Source: an uncultured Campylobacter sp.
GTDB lineage: Bacteria; Campylobacterota; Campylobacteria; Campylobacterales; Campylobacteraceae
Reading direction: 5' to 3'
Assembly: GCF_938002845.1 (NCBI RefSeq)
Contig: NZ_CALKZP010000008.1
Span: 1 to 41,329 of the forward strand
Length of the DNA stretch: 41,329 bases
The position numbers and the translations under genes are program-made. This document shows positions 16,017-24,213 of the stretch, piece after piece. The first letter of the stretch is position 1, and every line of letters begins with the position of its first letter. The notes under the pieces were generated by a model, which saw only the letters and a program-made list of their open reading frames with translations, did not search any database and had not been told where the DNA came from.

Positions 16017-17801
16017 TCAATACCCGCTTAAAAAGACGAAATTGTTTACCGCGCCGGTTAGAAATTTTACCAAAAACGGCGCCAGCACGCACGCCACGCT
16101 AGCTAGTACGACGGCAAATTTTATCTGCACCGAGACCGCGTTCAGCGAGCCGTCAAGCTCCGCGTCCTTTCGCGGCTCGTGCAAAAACATACGCACGATG
16201 AGGCGCAGGTAGTAATACAGCGCGAGCGCGCTATTTACCGCCATGATTACGGCGAGGGCGAAGTAGCCCGAATTGACCGCCGCGCTTAGCAGATACATCT
16301 TGCCCCAAAACACGCTAAACGGCGGAATGCCTGCAAGCGAGAGCATGAAGATCGCCGCGCATAGCGCAAAAAGCGGATAGGTGCGGATCAGCCCGTCAAA
16401 TTTCTCAAACGAATGCTCGAAGCGAGCCGCGAACTTGGAGCTTTGCTCGCAAATTTCAGCGCCTGGCTCGCAAGTTTCAGTGCCGAAAAAGCTCGTTTCC
16501 GCGCCGAGCTCGCTCGCTTTAAAATTTTGCTCGTTTTCTTTGGAATTTTGCTCGCCTGCTTTAAAGCTCCACTCTCCGCAAGCTAAATTTTGTCCGTTCT
16601 CGCCTAAATTTAACTTGCTAGTAGAACCTAGCTCGTGATTTTGCGAAAAAGAAAGCTTTGCGTTTGAGATAAAATTTCCCTCATCCTCGTCGTTTGCATT
16701 TGAATTTAAAGCGGGACTTTGGGTTTTAAATTTTAAATTTAACGAGCGGGCGCGCCTTTGCCGCACGCACCAGATGAACGCAAACGCACCGAGGTTCGCC
16801 ACGGCATATAGGATCCAGTAGGTGAAAAGTGCGGCGTTTGCCTGCGTCGAGCCGATCACGATCGCGCAGAGCACGAAGCCCGCGTGCGAAATGGAGCTGA
16901 AAGCGAGCATCCGCTTGACGTCGCGCTGCACGAGCGCCATAAGGTTCGCTAAGCTCATCGTAAGCACCGCTACGGCGTAGAGCACGATGTTTAGCCACTG
17001 CACGCCGATGCTTTGCAGCGCTTCAAATAGCCTGATCGCCACGACAAAGCCCGCGATCTTGGGCACGACGGACAAAAAGCCCGCCATAGCGGAGCTCGCA
17101 CCCTCGTAAACGTCGGGCGTCCAGGTGTGAAACGGGATCAGCGAGAGCTTAAATCCTATCGAGACGATCATAAATGAGCAGGCGGCGAAAAGCAGGACGT
17201 TGGTTTGTAAATTTGAACTCTTGGCGATCTGCGCGATATTTGAAATTTCCATAGAGCCAGTCGATAGAAAAAACATCGCCGCGCCGAATGCGAAAAAGCC
17301 CGATCCCAGCGCGCCCATTATGAAGTATTTTAGCGCCGCTTCGACCGATCTGGCGCGATTATGCAGCGCGATTAGCGTATAAAGCGCCAGCGAACCCGTC
17401 TCAAGCCCCACGAGGATCATCATTAAGCTTTCGCTCGCGACCATAAACTCATACCCCACGAGCACGAATAAAAACAGCACGAAAAACTCCGCGGTGTGGT
17501 ACTCGTGCGCGCTTCTCGCGCCCAAAGACAGAAAGATGAAAAATATCGAACCTGCGAGCATGATAAGCATCGATAGCGTCGCGATTCCGTCCACTAGCAT
17601 TACGTCAAAAAGCCCACGTATGCCGCTGTTGTATCCAAAAACGAGCCCGAAGCCCAGAGCTAGCGCCAGTATCGTGATGACGGCGTAAAATTTATACGAT
17701 AGCGTGCGCGCAAAAAGCGAAACCGCGAGCATCAGCAGGGCAAATCCTCCAAGTATCGCCATAGGCGCGATCGAGGCTAAATTTAAAAGATTATTTTGCA
17801 T
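16017..17801 (-). CDS. nuoN: NADH-quinone oxidoreductase subunit N with insertion
   Basis: This antiporter-like proton-pumping subunit lies in the membrane arm of complex I. Hydrophobic helices cover residues 12-345 and about 470-594. MMILVGLETGSLALYTL holds the conserved membrane Glu, FKLSLIPFHTWTPDVYEGA the pumping Lys and the family signature, and VQRDVKRMLAFSSISHAGF the later Lys. At 594 residues it is about 100 longer than usual. The excess is residues about 351-465, a soluble Ser/Asn/Glu-rich low-complexity block between two helices. It overlaps the nuoM end by 11 bases. Confidence 0.95.
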   Translation of the reverse strand: MQNNLLNLASIAPMAILGGFALLMLAVSLFARTLSYKFYAVITILALALGFGLVFGYNSGIRGLFDVMLVDGIATLSMLIMLAGSIFFIFLSLGARSAHEYHTAEFFVLFLFVLVGYEFMVASESLMMILVGLETGSLALYTLIALHNRARSVEAALKYFIMGALGSGFFAFGAAMFFLSTGSMEISNIAQIAKSSNLQTNVLLFAACSFMIVSIGFKLSLIPFHTWTPDVYEGASSAMAGFLSVVPKIAGFVVAIRLFEALQSIGVQWLNIVLYAVAVLTMSLANLMALVQRDVKRMLAFSSISHAGFVLCAIVIGSTQANAALFTYWILYAVANLGAFAFIWCVRQRRARSLNLKFKTQSPALNSNANDEDEGNFISNAKLSFSQNHELGSTSKLNLGENGQNLACGEWSFKAGEQNSKENEQNFKASELGAETSFFGTETCEPGAEICEQSSKFAARFEHSFEKFDGLIRTYPLFALCAAIFMLSLAGIPPFSVFWGKMYLLSAAVNSGYFALAVIMAVNSALALYYYLRLIVRMFLHEPRKDAELDGSLNAVSVQIKFAVVLASVACVLAPFLVKFLTGAVNNFVFLSGY

Positions 17802-19320
17802 CGCTTCTTACCTTAAAATTTGCTTTTTCCATATAGGCGCGAGTCGCAGTCTGAGAGGCTTTGTTAAACATCAGCTCAAGGCTTTGCGTCACGCTGGGCT
17901 CGATGCTCTTTAGCATCAAATTTGGCGCGACGCCCAGCACTACCACCAGCACGCAGATCGGGACGATAGAGCAAAGCTCGGTTCTGTTTAGATCGCTTAG
18001 CTTTTTATTCTCCTCATGCACGAGCGCGCCGAAGAAGGTCTTTTTATAAAGATTCATCGAATAGATCGCGCCCATTATGATGCCGAGTCCGCCCAAAAGC
18101 GCATAGCTAAAGCTTATTTTAAAAATCCCCGCAAGGCTTAAGAATTCTCCCACAAAGCCGATCGTAAGCGGAAGTCCTATCGAGCCTAGCAGCACGACGC
18201 AAAAGCAAAACGCATAAAGCGGCATCACCCGCGCAAGCCCGCCGAATTCGCTAAAAAGCTTCGTATGCCTGCGGTCGTATAAAAAGCCTACGAGCATAAA
18301 GAGCCCGCCGCTTACGATACCGTGGCTTATCATCAAAAATACCGCGCCGCTCATTCCTTCGCGGCTTATTGAAAAAATTCCAAGCATTATGACGCCCATA
18401 TGCGCGATCGAGCTATACGCGATAACCTGTTTGATATCCTTCTGCGCAAAGGCGATGAAGCTTGCATAGATGATCATAACGATCGCTACGGCGCACATCA
18501 TCCCGCTAAAATAGACGCTCGCATCCGGAAACAGCGGCAGCGAAAATCGCACGAAGCCGTAGGTGCCCATCTTAAGAAGCACCGCGGCAAGCAGAACCGA
18601 GCCTATCGTAGGGGCCTGCCCGTGCGCATACGGCAGCCAGGTATGAAAAGGAAAGCAAGGGGTCTTGATCGCAAAGGCGATCGAAAATGCCAAAAACAGA
18701 GGAATTTGCGTGCTAAGCGGCAGCGATAGGCTCTGCCAGTCTAGGATATTAAAGCTGTACTCGCCCGTAGCCTCGTGATAGAAATAGCTCATCGCCACGA
18801 GTCCTACAAGTAGAAACATCGAACCCAGGAAAGTGTAGATGAAAAATTTCACCGCGGCGTAAATTCTTTTGCCGCTGCCCCACGCGCCGATGATATAGAG
18901 CATCGGAATAAGCGAAAGCTCCCAAAATATGTAAAACAAAATAGCATCCAGCGCCACAAAAACGCCCACCATCGTCATTTCTAAAAATAGAATGCAGATG
19001 ATTAAATTTTTGGCGCGCTCTTTAATGCTTAGACTAAGCAGCGCTAAAAAGGTAACCAGCGTGCTTAGGATCACTAAAAACAGCGAAATTCCGTCCACGC
19101 CGATGAAGTAGTTGATGCCGTATTCGCTTATGAAAGGGTGCAGCACGCTAAACGCGATGCCGTCCACCGGCTCATAGAGTATCCACAAAACTAGCGAAAG
19201 CACGAACTCTATAAAGCTCATCGTAACGGCGTAGGTCTTGATGCTCGCTTCGTCGATCAAAAAGCCTAAAACCGCAGCTACCGCCGGAAAAAATATAACC
19301 AAACTTAAAAAGTATTCCAT
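17791..19320 (-). CDS. nuoM: NADH-quinone oxidoreductase subunit M
   Basis: The 509-residue antiporter-like membrane subunit pumps protons in complex I. The conserved FLEMTMVGVFVALDAILFYIFWE segment carries the functional Glu residue, and FAIKTPCFPFHTWLPYAHG carries the central Lys and the family signature. DIKQVIAYSSIAHMG is the third conserved block. ATG 19320 was chosen; a longer frame would overlap nuoL and lacks a ribosome site. No insertion is seen, unlike its neighbour NuoN. Confidence 0.96.
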   Translation of the reverse strand: MEYFLSLVIFFPAVAAVLGFLIDEASIKTYAVTMSFIEFVLSLVLWILYEPVDGIAFSVLHPFISEYGINYFIGVDGISLFLVILSTLVTFLALLSLSIKERAKNLIICILFLEMTMVGVFVALDAILFYIFWELSLIPMLYIIGAWGSGKRIYAAVKFFIYTFLGSMFLLVGLVAMSYFYHEATGEYSFNILDWQSLSLPLSTQIPLFLAFSIAFAIKTPCFPFHTWLPYAHGQAPTIGSVLLAAVLLKMGTYGFVRFSLPLFPDASVYFSGMMCAVAIVMIIYASFIAFAQKDIKQVIAYSSIAHMGVIMLGIFSISREGMSGAVFLMISHGIVSGGLFMLVGFLYDRRHTKLFSEFGGLARVMPLYAFCFCVVLLGSIGLPLTIGFVGEFLSLAGIFKISFSYALLGGLGIIMGAIYSMNLYKKTFFGALVHEENKKLSDLNRTELCSIVPICVLVVVLGVAPNLMLKSIEPSVTQSLELMFNKASQTATRAYMEKANFKVRSDAK

Positions 19321-19327
19321 GCCCACC

Positions 19328-21175
19328 TCACAGCGCAAACGCCAAAATCAGCAAAATGAAAGATCCCAAAACCATCCACCTTAAATTTGCGCTCAAATCT
19401 CCGCTATTGCTCGCACGATCCGCACCTTCGCCGCTTTTTACCGCCACGCGAGCGATCAGATCGACGCTGGCGTCTATGATCGCGCCGTCGCATTTAGCAC
19501 AGATCTCGCTAAGCTTGGCGTATCCGCGCACGATCACGCGCTCATAAATTTGCGGGATAAAATACTGAGCGATCAAAATTTTATAAAATTTGCAGTTCTT
19601 TAAATTTTGGCTAAATTTGCCCTTGCCGTATGTCCAAATCGTGCCGATCGCCACCGCGCTTATCATCGCTAGCGTTATGGCGATCAAAATTACCTCCACG
19701 CCGTGCGGGATCGAAGCTTTAAAGCCCGGTAGTATGCTAAGCACGAACTCCGCAAAATCGTGCTCAAAAAAGCCCGCGATCACCGCAGGCACAGCTAATA
19801 CGCCCATCGCGATGAGGGCAAAGCCTTTCGCCTCGTGCGGATGGTGGGTAAATTTTTGCTTGCCGAAAAACACGAGCATTATCAGACGCACGCTGTAAAA
19901 CGTCGTCATCGCAGCGCCCGCAAACAGCAGCGCCCAGATAAAATACGCGTCCGCGCTCCACGCCGCTTCCAAAATTTTATCTTTTGAGAAAAAGCCCGCG
20001 AACGGATAAAATCCGCAAAGCGCAAGCGAGCCTATGCACATTAAAATCGCCGTAGGCCGCATAAACTTATATAATCCGCCCATATTTTGGATATTTAGAT
20101 CGTCCTTCATCGCGTGCATTACGTTGCCCGCGTCCAAAAATAGAAGCGCTTTGAAAAACGCATGCGTCGCCAGATGAAATAGTGCGATCCAATACGCCCC
20201 GAGCCCCGCGGCTACGAACATATAGCCAAGCTGCGAGAGCGTGGAGTAGGCGATGATTTTTTTAAGATCGTTATGAACCAGCGCCATCGACGCTGCAAAG
20301 ACCGCCACAAAAGCGCCTAGGCAGACGATAAAACCGCTTACTTCGGGCGCGAGCGCGAAAATCGTGTTTGCGCGGATTACCAGATAAACGCCCGCCGTAA
20401 CCATCGTCGCTGCGTGAATGAGCGCGGATACGGGCGTCGGACCCGCCATCGCGTCTGCCAGCCAGGTATGGAATGGAAACTGCGCGCTTTTGCCCATCGC
20501 GCCGATAAATAAAAGCGCTGCGATTAGGGTTAAAATTTCAGGCTCCAAGCCCGCCGCATTCGCAAACACTACCTCATACCGCAGCGAGCCAAAATTTAAA
20601 TAGATCAAAAAAATTCCAAGCAGCATCCCAAGATCTGCGATGCGGTTCATTATGAAAGCCTCGTTGGCGCACCAGCTGTAATTACTCCTATCATACCAAA
20701 AGCCTATTAACAGCCACGAGCAGAGTCCGACCCCCTCCCAGCCGATGAAAAGCCCTAAAAAATTATCGCTCGTTACCAAAACTAGCATCGAAAATACGAA
20801 AAGCCCCAGGAAGCTGAAAAATTTAGCGAAGTTTTCATCATCCCACATATAGTAGATCGAATACACGTGCACGACGCTGGAAACGATGCCTACGACCACC
20901 ATCATCACCGCACTTACGCTATCTATGAGAAAGCTAAATTTTGCGTCCAAAAATCCCGTGCTTATGAAATCGGCTAAATTTACGCTGATTAGGCGGTTGT
21001 CAGAGACGAGCTCCATCAAAGCAAGCGACGCGATAGTGCTTAAAATCACCAGCGCCGAGCAGATTACGCCGATAAACATCTTATCTTTGGCGCGAATGAA
21101 AACGCCTGCGAAGATCGCCGAGGCAAGCGGTGCGAAAAGGGCGATTAAGAGCCATACAAAAACGGTATCAAGCAT
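19328..21175 (-). CDS. nuoL: NADH-quinone oxidoreductase subunit L
   Basis: The 615-residue protein is the most distal antiporter-like subunit of the complex I membrane arm. GLFIGWEGVGLCSWLLIGFW holds the conserved Glu, MGKSAQFPFHTWLADAMAGPTPVSALIHAATMVTAG the pumping Lys and NuoL signature, and HNDLKKIIAYSTLSQLGYM the second Lys block. The C-terminal part includes the long lateral helix region and a final membrane anchor (LRWMVLGSFILLILAFAL). It overlaps nuoK by eight bases. Confidence 0.97.
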   Translation of the reverse strand: MLDTVFVWLLIALFAPLASAIFAGVFIRAKDKMFIGVICSALVILSTIASLALMELVSDNRLISVNLADFISTGFLDAKFSFLIDSVSAVMMVVVGIVSSVVHVYSIYYMWDDENFAKFFSFLGLFVFSMLVLVTSDNFLGLFIGWEGVGLCSWLLIGFWYDRSNYSWCANEAFIMNRIADLGMLLGIFLIYLNFGSLRYEVVFANAAGLEPEILTLIAALLFIGAMGKSAQFPFHTWLADAMAGPTPVSALIHAATMVTAGVYLVIRANTIFALAPEVSGFIVCLGAFVAVFAASMALVHNDLKKIIAYSTLSQLGYMFVAAGLGAYWIALFHLATHAFFKALLFLDAGNVMHAMKDDLNIQNMGGLYKFMRPTAILMCIGSLALCGFYPFAGFFSKDKILEAAWSADAYFIWALLFAGAAMTTFYSVRLIMLVFFGKQKFTHHPHEAKGFALIAMGVLAVPAVIAGFFEHDFAEFVLSILPGFKASIPHGVEVILIAITLAMISAVAIGTIWTYGKGKFSQNLKNCKFYKILIAQYFIPQIYERVIVRGYAKLSEICAKCDGAIIDASVDLIARVAVKSGEGADRASNSGDLSANLRWMVLGSFILLILAFAL

Positions 21176-21491
21176 CCGGCCCGTCCTTAGAAGGATTTTT
21201 AAAATTTACGAAGCTGTCAAGTTCGATGCTGCCCGTCTTCTTATACCACAAGATGAGCAGCCCAAGTCCCACGGCCATCTCGCTCGCGGCGATCGCTACG
21301 ATGAAAAGCGCAAAAATTTCGCCGTTTATGTTGTCGTAAAATTTCGCCACGGCGACGAGGGCTAAATTTGCGGCATTTAATAAAATTTCGCTCGAAAAAA
21401 AGAGCATTATCAAATTTCTTCGCTTCATCATACCCGCAAGCCCTAGCCCAAACATCATCGCAGCGACGATCAGATAGTCATTTAGACCCAT
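21168..21491 (-). CDS. nuoK: NADH-quinone oxidoreductase subunit K
   Basis: The 107-residue membrane protein has three helices and the conserved intramembrane Glu in NLIMLFFSSEILLNAANLAL and a second in VAIAASEMAVGLGLLI, both needed for proton transfer in this subunit. Length is normal. It starts one base after the nuoJ stop codon. Confidence 0.96.
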   Translation of the reverse strand: MGLNDYLIVAAMMFGLGLAGMMKRRNLIMLFFSSEILLNAANLALVAVAKFYDNINGEIFALFIVAIAASEMAVGLGLLILWYKKTGSIELDSFVNFKNPSKDGPDA

Positions 21492-21492
21492 T

Positions 21493-22020
21493 TTATCCCT
21501 CGCTCTCTTCGTAGCTCAGGCTCGCGTCCATCTGCTTATGCGCAAGCACGATAGCGCAGATCATTGCCACGAGCAGCATCACGGCGGCAAGCTCGAAAAT
21601 CGCCAGATATTTCGTAAAGATAATCATCCCAAGCGCCTCGGTGTCGTCGGTATTTAAAATTTTAAGCGTTTCTACGTTGTTCGCAACCACCGCGCCGAGC
21701 ACTATAATCACGAGCAAAAATGCGATCACGCCGCTAAGTGCGAAAAATAGCCTTGCCCCTTTTTTGGGCTCGCTTACGTTTTTATCCGCGCCTAAAAACA
21801 TCAGCGTGAAGCCGTAAAGCACGATCACGGCGCCCGTGTAAACTATGATCTGCACCACGCCTAAAAACTCCGCATCCAGCAAGAAGAAAAATCCGCTCAT
21901 AAATACCATGCCGCCGGCCAGCGCGCTAAGGGCGTAAAGGACGTTTTTGCTAAAAACGCTGATGCCGAAAAGCGACAGGCAAACCGCGCTGAAAAAATAA
22001 AATGCAAGCGTTTGTATCAT
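21493..22020 (-). CDS. nuoJ: NADH-quinone oxidoreductase subunit J
   Basis: The 175-residue membrane subunit has five hydrophobic segments and the family motif FFLLDAEFLGVVQIIVYTGAVIVLYGFTLMFL, which includes the pi-bulge helix that couples quinone reduction to pumping. The start overlaps the nuoI stop by four bases (ATGA). Confidence 0.95.
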   Translation of the reverse strand: MIQTLAFYFFSAVCLSLFGISVFSKNVLYALSALAGGMVFMSGFFFLLDAEFLGVVQIIVYTGAVIVLYGFTLMFLGADKNVSEPKKGARLFFALSGVIAFLLVIIVLGAVVANNVETLKILNTDDTEALGMIIFTKYLAIFELAAVMLLVAMICAIVLAHKQMDASLSYEESEG

Positions 22021-23207
22021 TGCTCCTCCTCCTGCGCGGCGGAATTTTCTTTGGAATTTCGCGCCGAATCAAGCGTGGAATTTTCAGCTTTCTCAGTAGA
22101 ATTCTTTTTGGAATTTGCCTTAGATTTTTTGCCTCGCGCGGCGGAATTTCCCGCGTCTTGCGGAATGGAATTTTCTTTGGAATTCTCCGAAAAATCGTCG
22201 TTCGTAGCGGAATTATTTTTAAAATTTTCCGTAGAATCGCCGACAGAATTGTCAGCGTGCGGCGCAACGGAATTCTCTTTAAAATTTTCCACCAAATTTT
22301 TACTATCCGTAGCGGAATCTTTTGCATTTTGTGAGGCGGAATTTCCTTTGGAATTTCGCGCCGAATCAAGCGTAGAATTTTGAGTATCCACAGTAGAATT
22401 CTCTTTAGAATTTTCGGCGTTTGCGGCGGAGCTTTCCTTTAAGCTTGCCCGCCCGACGTCTTGCCGCTCGGCTAAAATTTCGCCGCTTAAGCCCGCGCCC
22501 TTTGAAAATAGAATTTTATCGCTAGCGACGCCCTCTTTTTTAAAGCTTTCCGCGGCGCTGCTTTTTAAATTTGAATCCACGCTCTTTGAGCTTAGCTCAT
22601 CGCTTGCGGCATCGCTTTTTATATAAGCATTCGGCGTCACCTTGATCCGCGCGCCTGCGTTTTCATCCAGGCTGCCATAGCCTACAAACTCCTGCGCCGC
22701 GCCGTTTAAGCATAAATTTTCGCCGCGGATCAAAAGATCCTCTTTAAAGCCGTAATACGCGCGCTGTTCGCTCGCAAGCTCATATTCGCAGCCGTGCACG
22801 ATAGCGATCTCGGGGCAGACGTCCGCGCAAAGCCCGCAGTAGACGCAGCGCCCTAAATTTATCGAGTAGTTATCTACCTTTTTGCGGCCGTCGGCGCCGA
22901 GGCTTGTCTCCATCGCGATGCAGTTCGCCACGCAGATCTTCTCGCACAAACCGCATCCGATGCAGCGTTCGCTGCCGCTTTCAAGCAGGCGCATAAGCTT
23001 GTGCACGCCGCGGTATCTAGGCGGCATGACAAATTTTTCCATAGGATACCGAAGTGTATGCGAGCCGCCGCGCTTAAACATATTTTTTAGCACCACCCAC
23101 AGCCCCACGAAAAGCTCGCCGCGAAAGGTGCGGGAGAGGAATCTGCGCAGCTTATCGCCGCCGGATTTAATAGGGGCTCTTTTGTCGATCTGGACATATC
23201 TTGCCAT
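22017..23207 (-). CDS. nuoI: NADH-quinone oxidoreductase subunit I with long repeat tail
   Basis: The first 160 or so residues are a normal NuoI, the ferredoxin-like subunit carrying two [4Fe-4S] clusters that lead electrons toward NuoB. The clusters are C82IGC85GLC88 with C92, and C121VYC124GLC127 with C131. The remaining 200 or more residues are highly unusual. The tail is hydrophilic, Asn/Ser/Lys/Glu-rich and built from variations of NSKENS and NSTLDSARNSK. Part of it is encoded by a 47-bp direct repeat (22038-22084 and 22335-22381). At 396 residues it is nearly twice the ordinary length. The stop overlaps nuoJ, so the reading frame is intact to its natural end. Confidence 0.94.
   Translation of the reverse strand: MARYVQIDKRAPIKSGGDKLRRFLSRTFRGELFVGLWVVLKNMFKRGGSHTLRYPMEKFVMPPRYRGVHKLMRLLESGSERCIGCGLCEKICVANCIAMETSLGADGRKKVDNYSINLGRCVYCGLCADVCPEIAIVHGCEYELASEQRAYYGFKEDLLIRGENLCLNGAAQEFVGYGSLDENAGARIKVTPNAYIKSDAASDELSSKSVDSNLKSSAAESFKKEGVASDKILFSKGAGLSGEILAERQDVGRASLKESSAANAENSKENSTVDTQNSTLDSARNSKGNSASQNAKDSATDSKNLVENFKENSVAPHADNSVGDSTENFKNNSATNDDFSENSKENSIPQDAGNSAARGKKSKANSKKNSTEKAENSTLDSARNSKENSAAQEEEQ
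22038..22084. repeat. 47-bp direct repeat in nuoI tail, copy 1
   Basis: This copy differs from the one at 22335-22381 at only two positions. The copies are 297 bases (99 codons) apart, in the same frame, and encode the segment with STLDSARNSK. Confidence 0.92.
22335..22381. repeat. 47-bp direct repeat in nuoI tail, copy 2
   Basis: Partner of 22038-22084. Between the copies are further shorter GGAATTTTCTTTGGAATT-like units in the same frame. Confidence 0.92.
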
Positions 23208-23217
23208 CGCGCCCTCC

Positions 23218-24213
23218 TTAAACGATCGCTAGCGCGGTAATTAGAACGCAAGCAAGAGCTAACGGCATGCAGACTTTCCAGCAAAGCCCCATCAGCTGAT
23301 CGGGGCGCAGATGCGGCCACGCCGCGCGCGCCCATAGAAAGCAGAAAAACACGAGGCTTGATTTTAATACCATCATAATGCCGCCGGGGATAAACCAAAA
23401 CGCGTTAAATCCGCCCAAAAACAGCAGCGTCGTAACGACGGAGTAGGTTATGATATTGGCGTATTCGCCGATAAAAAACATACCCCAGCGCATGCCAGAA
23501 TACGCCGTACCGGCGCCCGCTACGATCTCGGTTTCGTTTTCGGTAAGGCACAGCGGCGTGCGGTTGCACTCTACAAAGGCTGCGATGAGAAATAGCGCGA
23601 AGCAAACGGGCTCTTTCCAGATAAACCACTTATCTATGCCGCCGCTTTGCGCGCTTACGATGTCGATAAGCGAGAGTGAGCCAGTGATCATCACGATAGG
23701 GATCAGGCTAAGCCCGTTTATCACCTCAAAGCAGGTGATCTGCAAAAACGCGCGAAACGCGCCTATAGTGCCCCATTTATTGTAGCTCGCAAGCCCTCCG
23801 ATCAATAGACCATAAACGCAGGTGCCGCTAGCTCCGAGCAGGAATAAAATTCCCACATTTATATCGCTTAAAATGGGCTGTATCGTCCGCCCGCCGATAG
23901 TAAACTCCGGCAGCAGCGGCACTACCGAAAGCGCCACAAAAGCTCCCGTAGCCGAGATTATCGGCGCGATTTTAAAAAGAAGCTTATTTGCCCGCGCAGG
24001 GATCGCGTCCTCTTTGGTAAAAAGCTTTATCATATCCGCGCCTACCTGCAAAAGCCCCGCAGGCCCGACCATAGAGGGCCCGATCCTGCGCTGCATGAAG
24101 GCAAGTACCTTGCGCTCGGCGTAGGTCGCAAGCCCCGAGAGCAGCGCGATGACGGCTAAAATCACGAGCGCCTTTAAGACGGTAGCTACGAAATAAAATA
24201 CACTATCGCTCAT
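23218..24213 (-). CDS. nuoH: NADH-quinone oxidoreductase subunit H
   Basis: The 331-residue membrane subunit forms part of the quinone-binding chamber. It has the family signature YAERKVLAFMQRRIGPSMVGP near residue 31, GLLQVGADMIKLFTKED, and the acidic loop ECNRTPLCLTENETEIVAG. Eight membrane helices are visible. It overlaps nuoG by four bases (ATGA) and ends ten bases before the nuoI start. Confidence 0.97.
   Translation of the reverse strand: MSDSVFYFVATVLKALVILAVIALLSGLATYAERKVLAFMQRRIGPSMVGPAGLLQVGADMIKLFTKEDAIPARANKLLFKIAPIISATGAFVALSVVPLLPEFTIGGRTIQPILSDINVGILFLLGASGTCVYGLLIGGLASYNKWGTIGAFRAFLQITCFEVINGLSLIPIVMITGSLSLIDIVSAQSGGIDKWFIWKEPVCFALFLIAAFVECNRTPLCLTENETEIVAGAGTAYSGMRWGMFFIGEYANIITYSVVTTLLFLGGFNAFWFIPGGIMMVLKSSLVFFCFLWARAAWPHLRPDQLMGLCWKVCMPLALACVLITALAIV

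Noticed and set aside
22002..22383. Repetitive plus-strand and second minus-strand frames opposite the nuoI tail
   Set aside because: They are alternative frames of the same DNA repeat (Phe/Glu/Ser- or Ile/Pro/Arg-rich) and have no ribosome site. The nuoI frame carries the cluster motifs.
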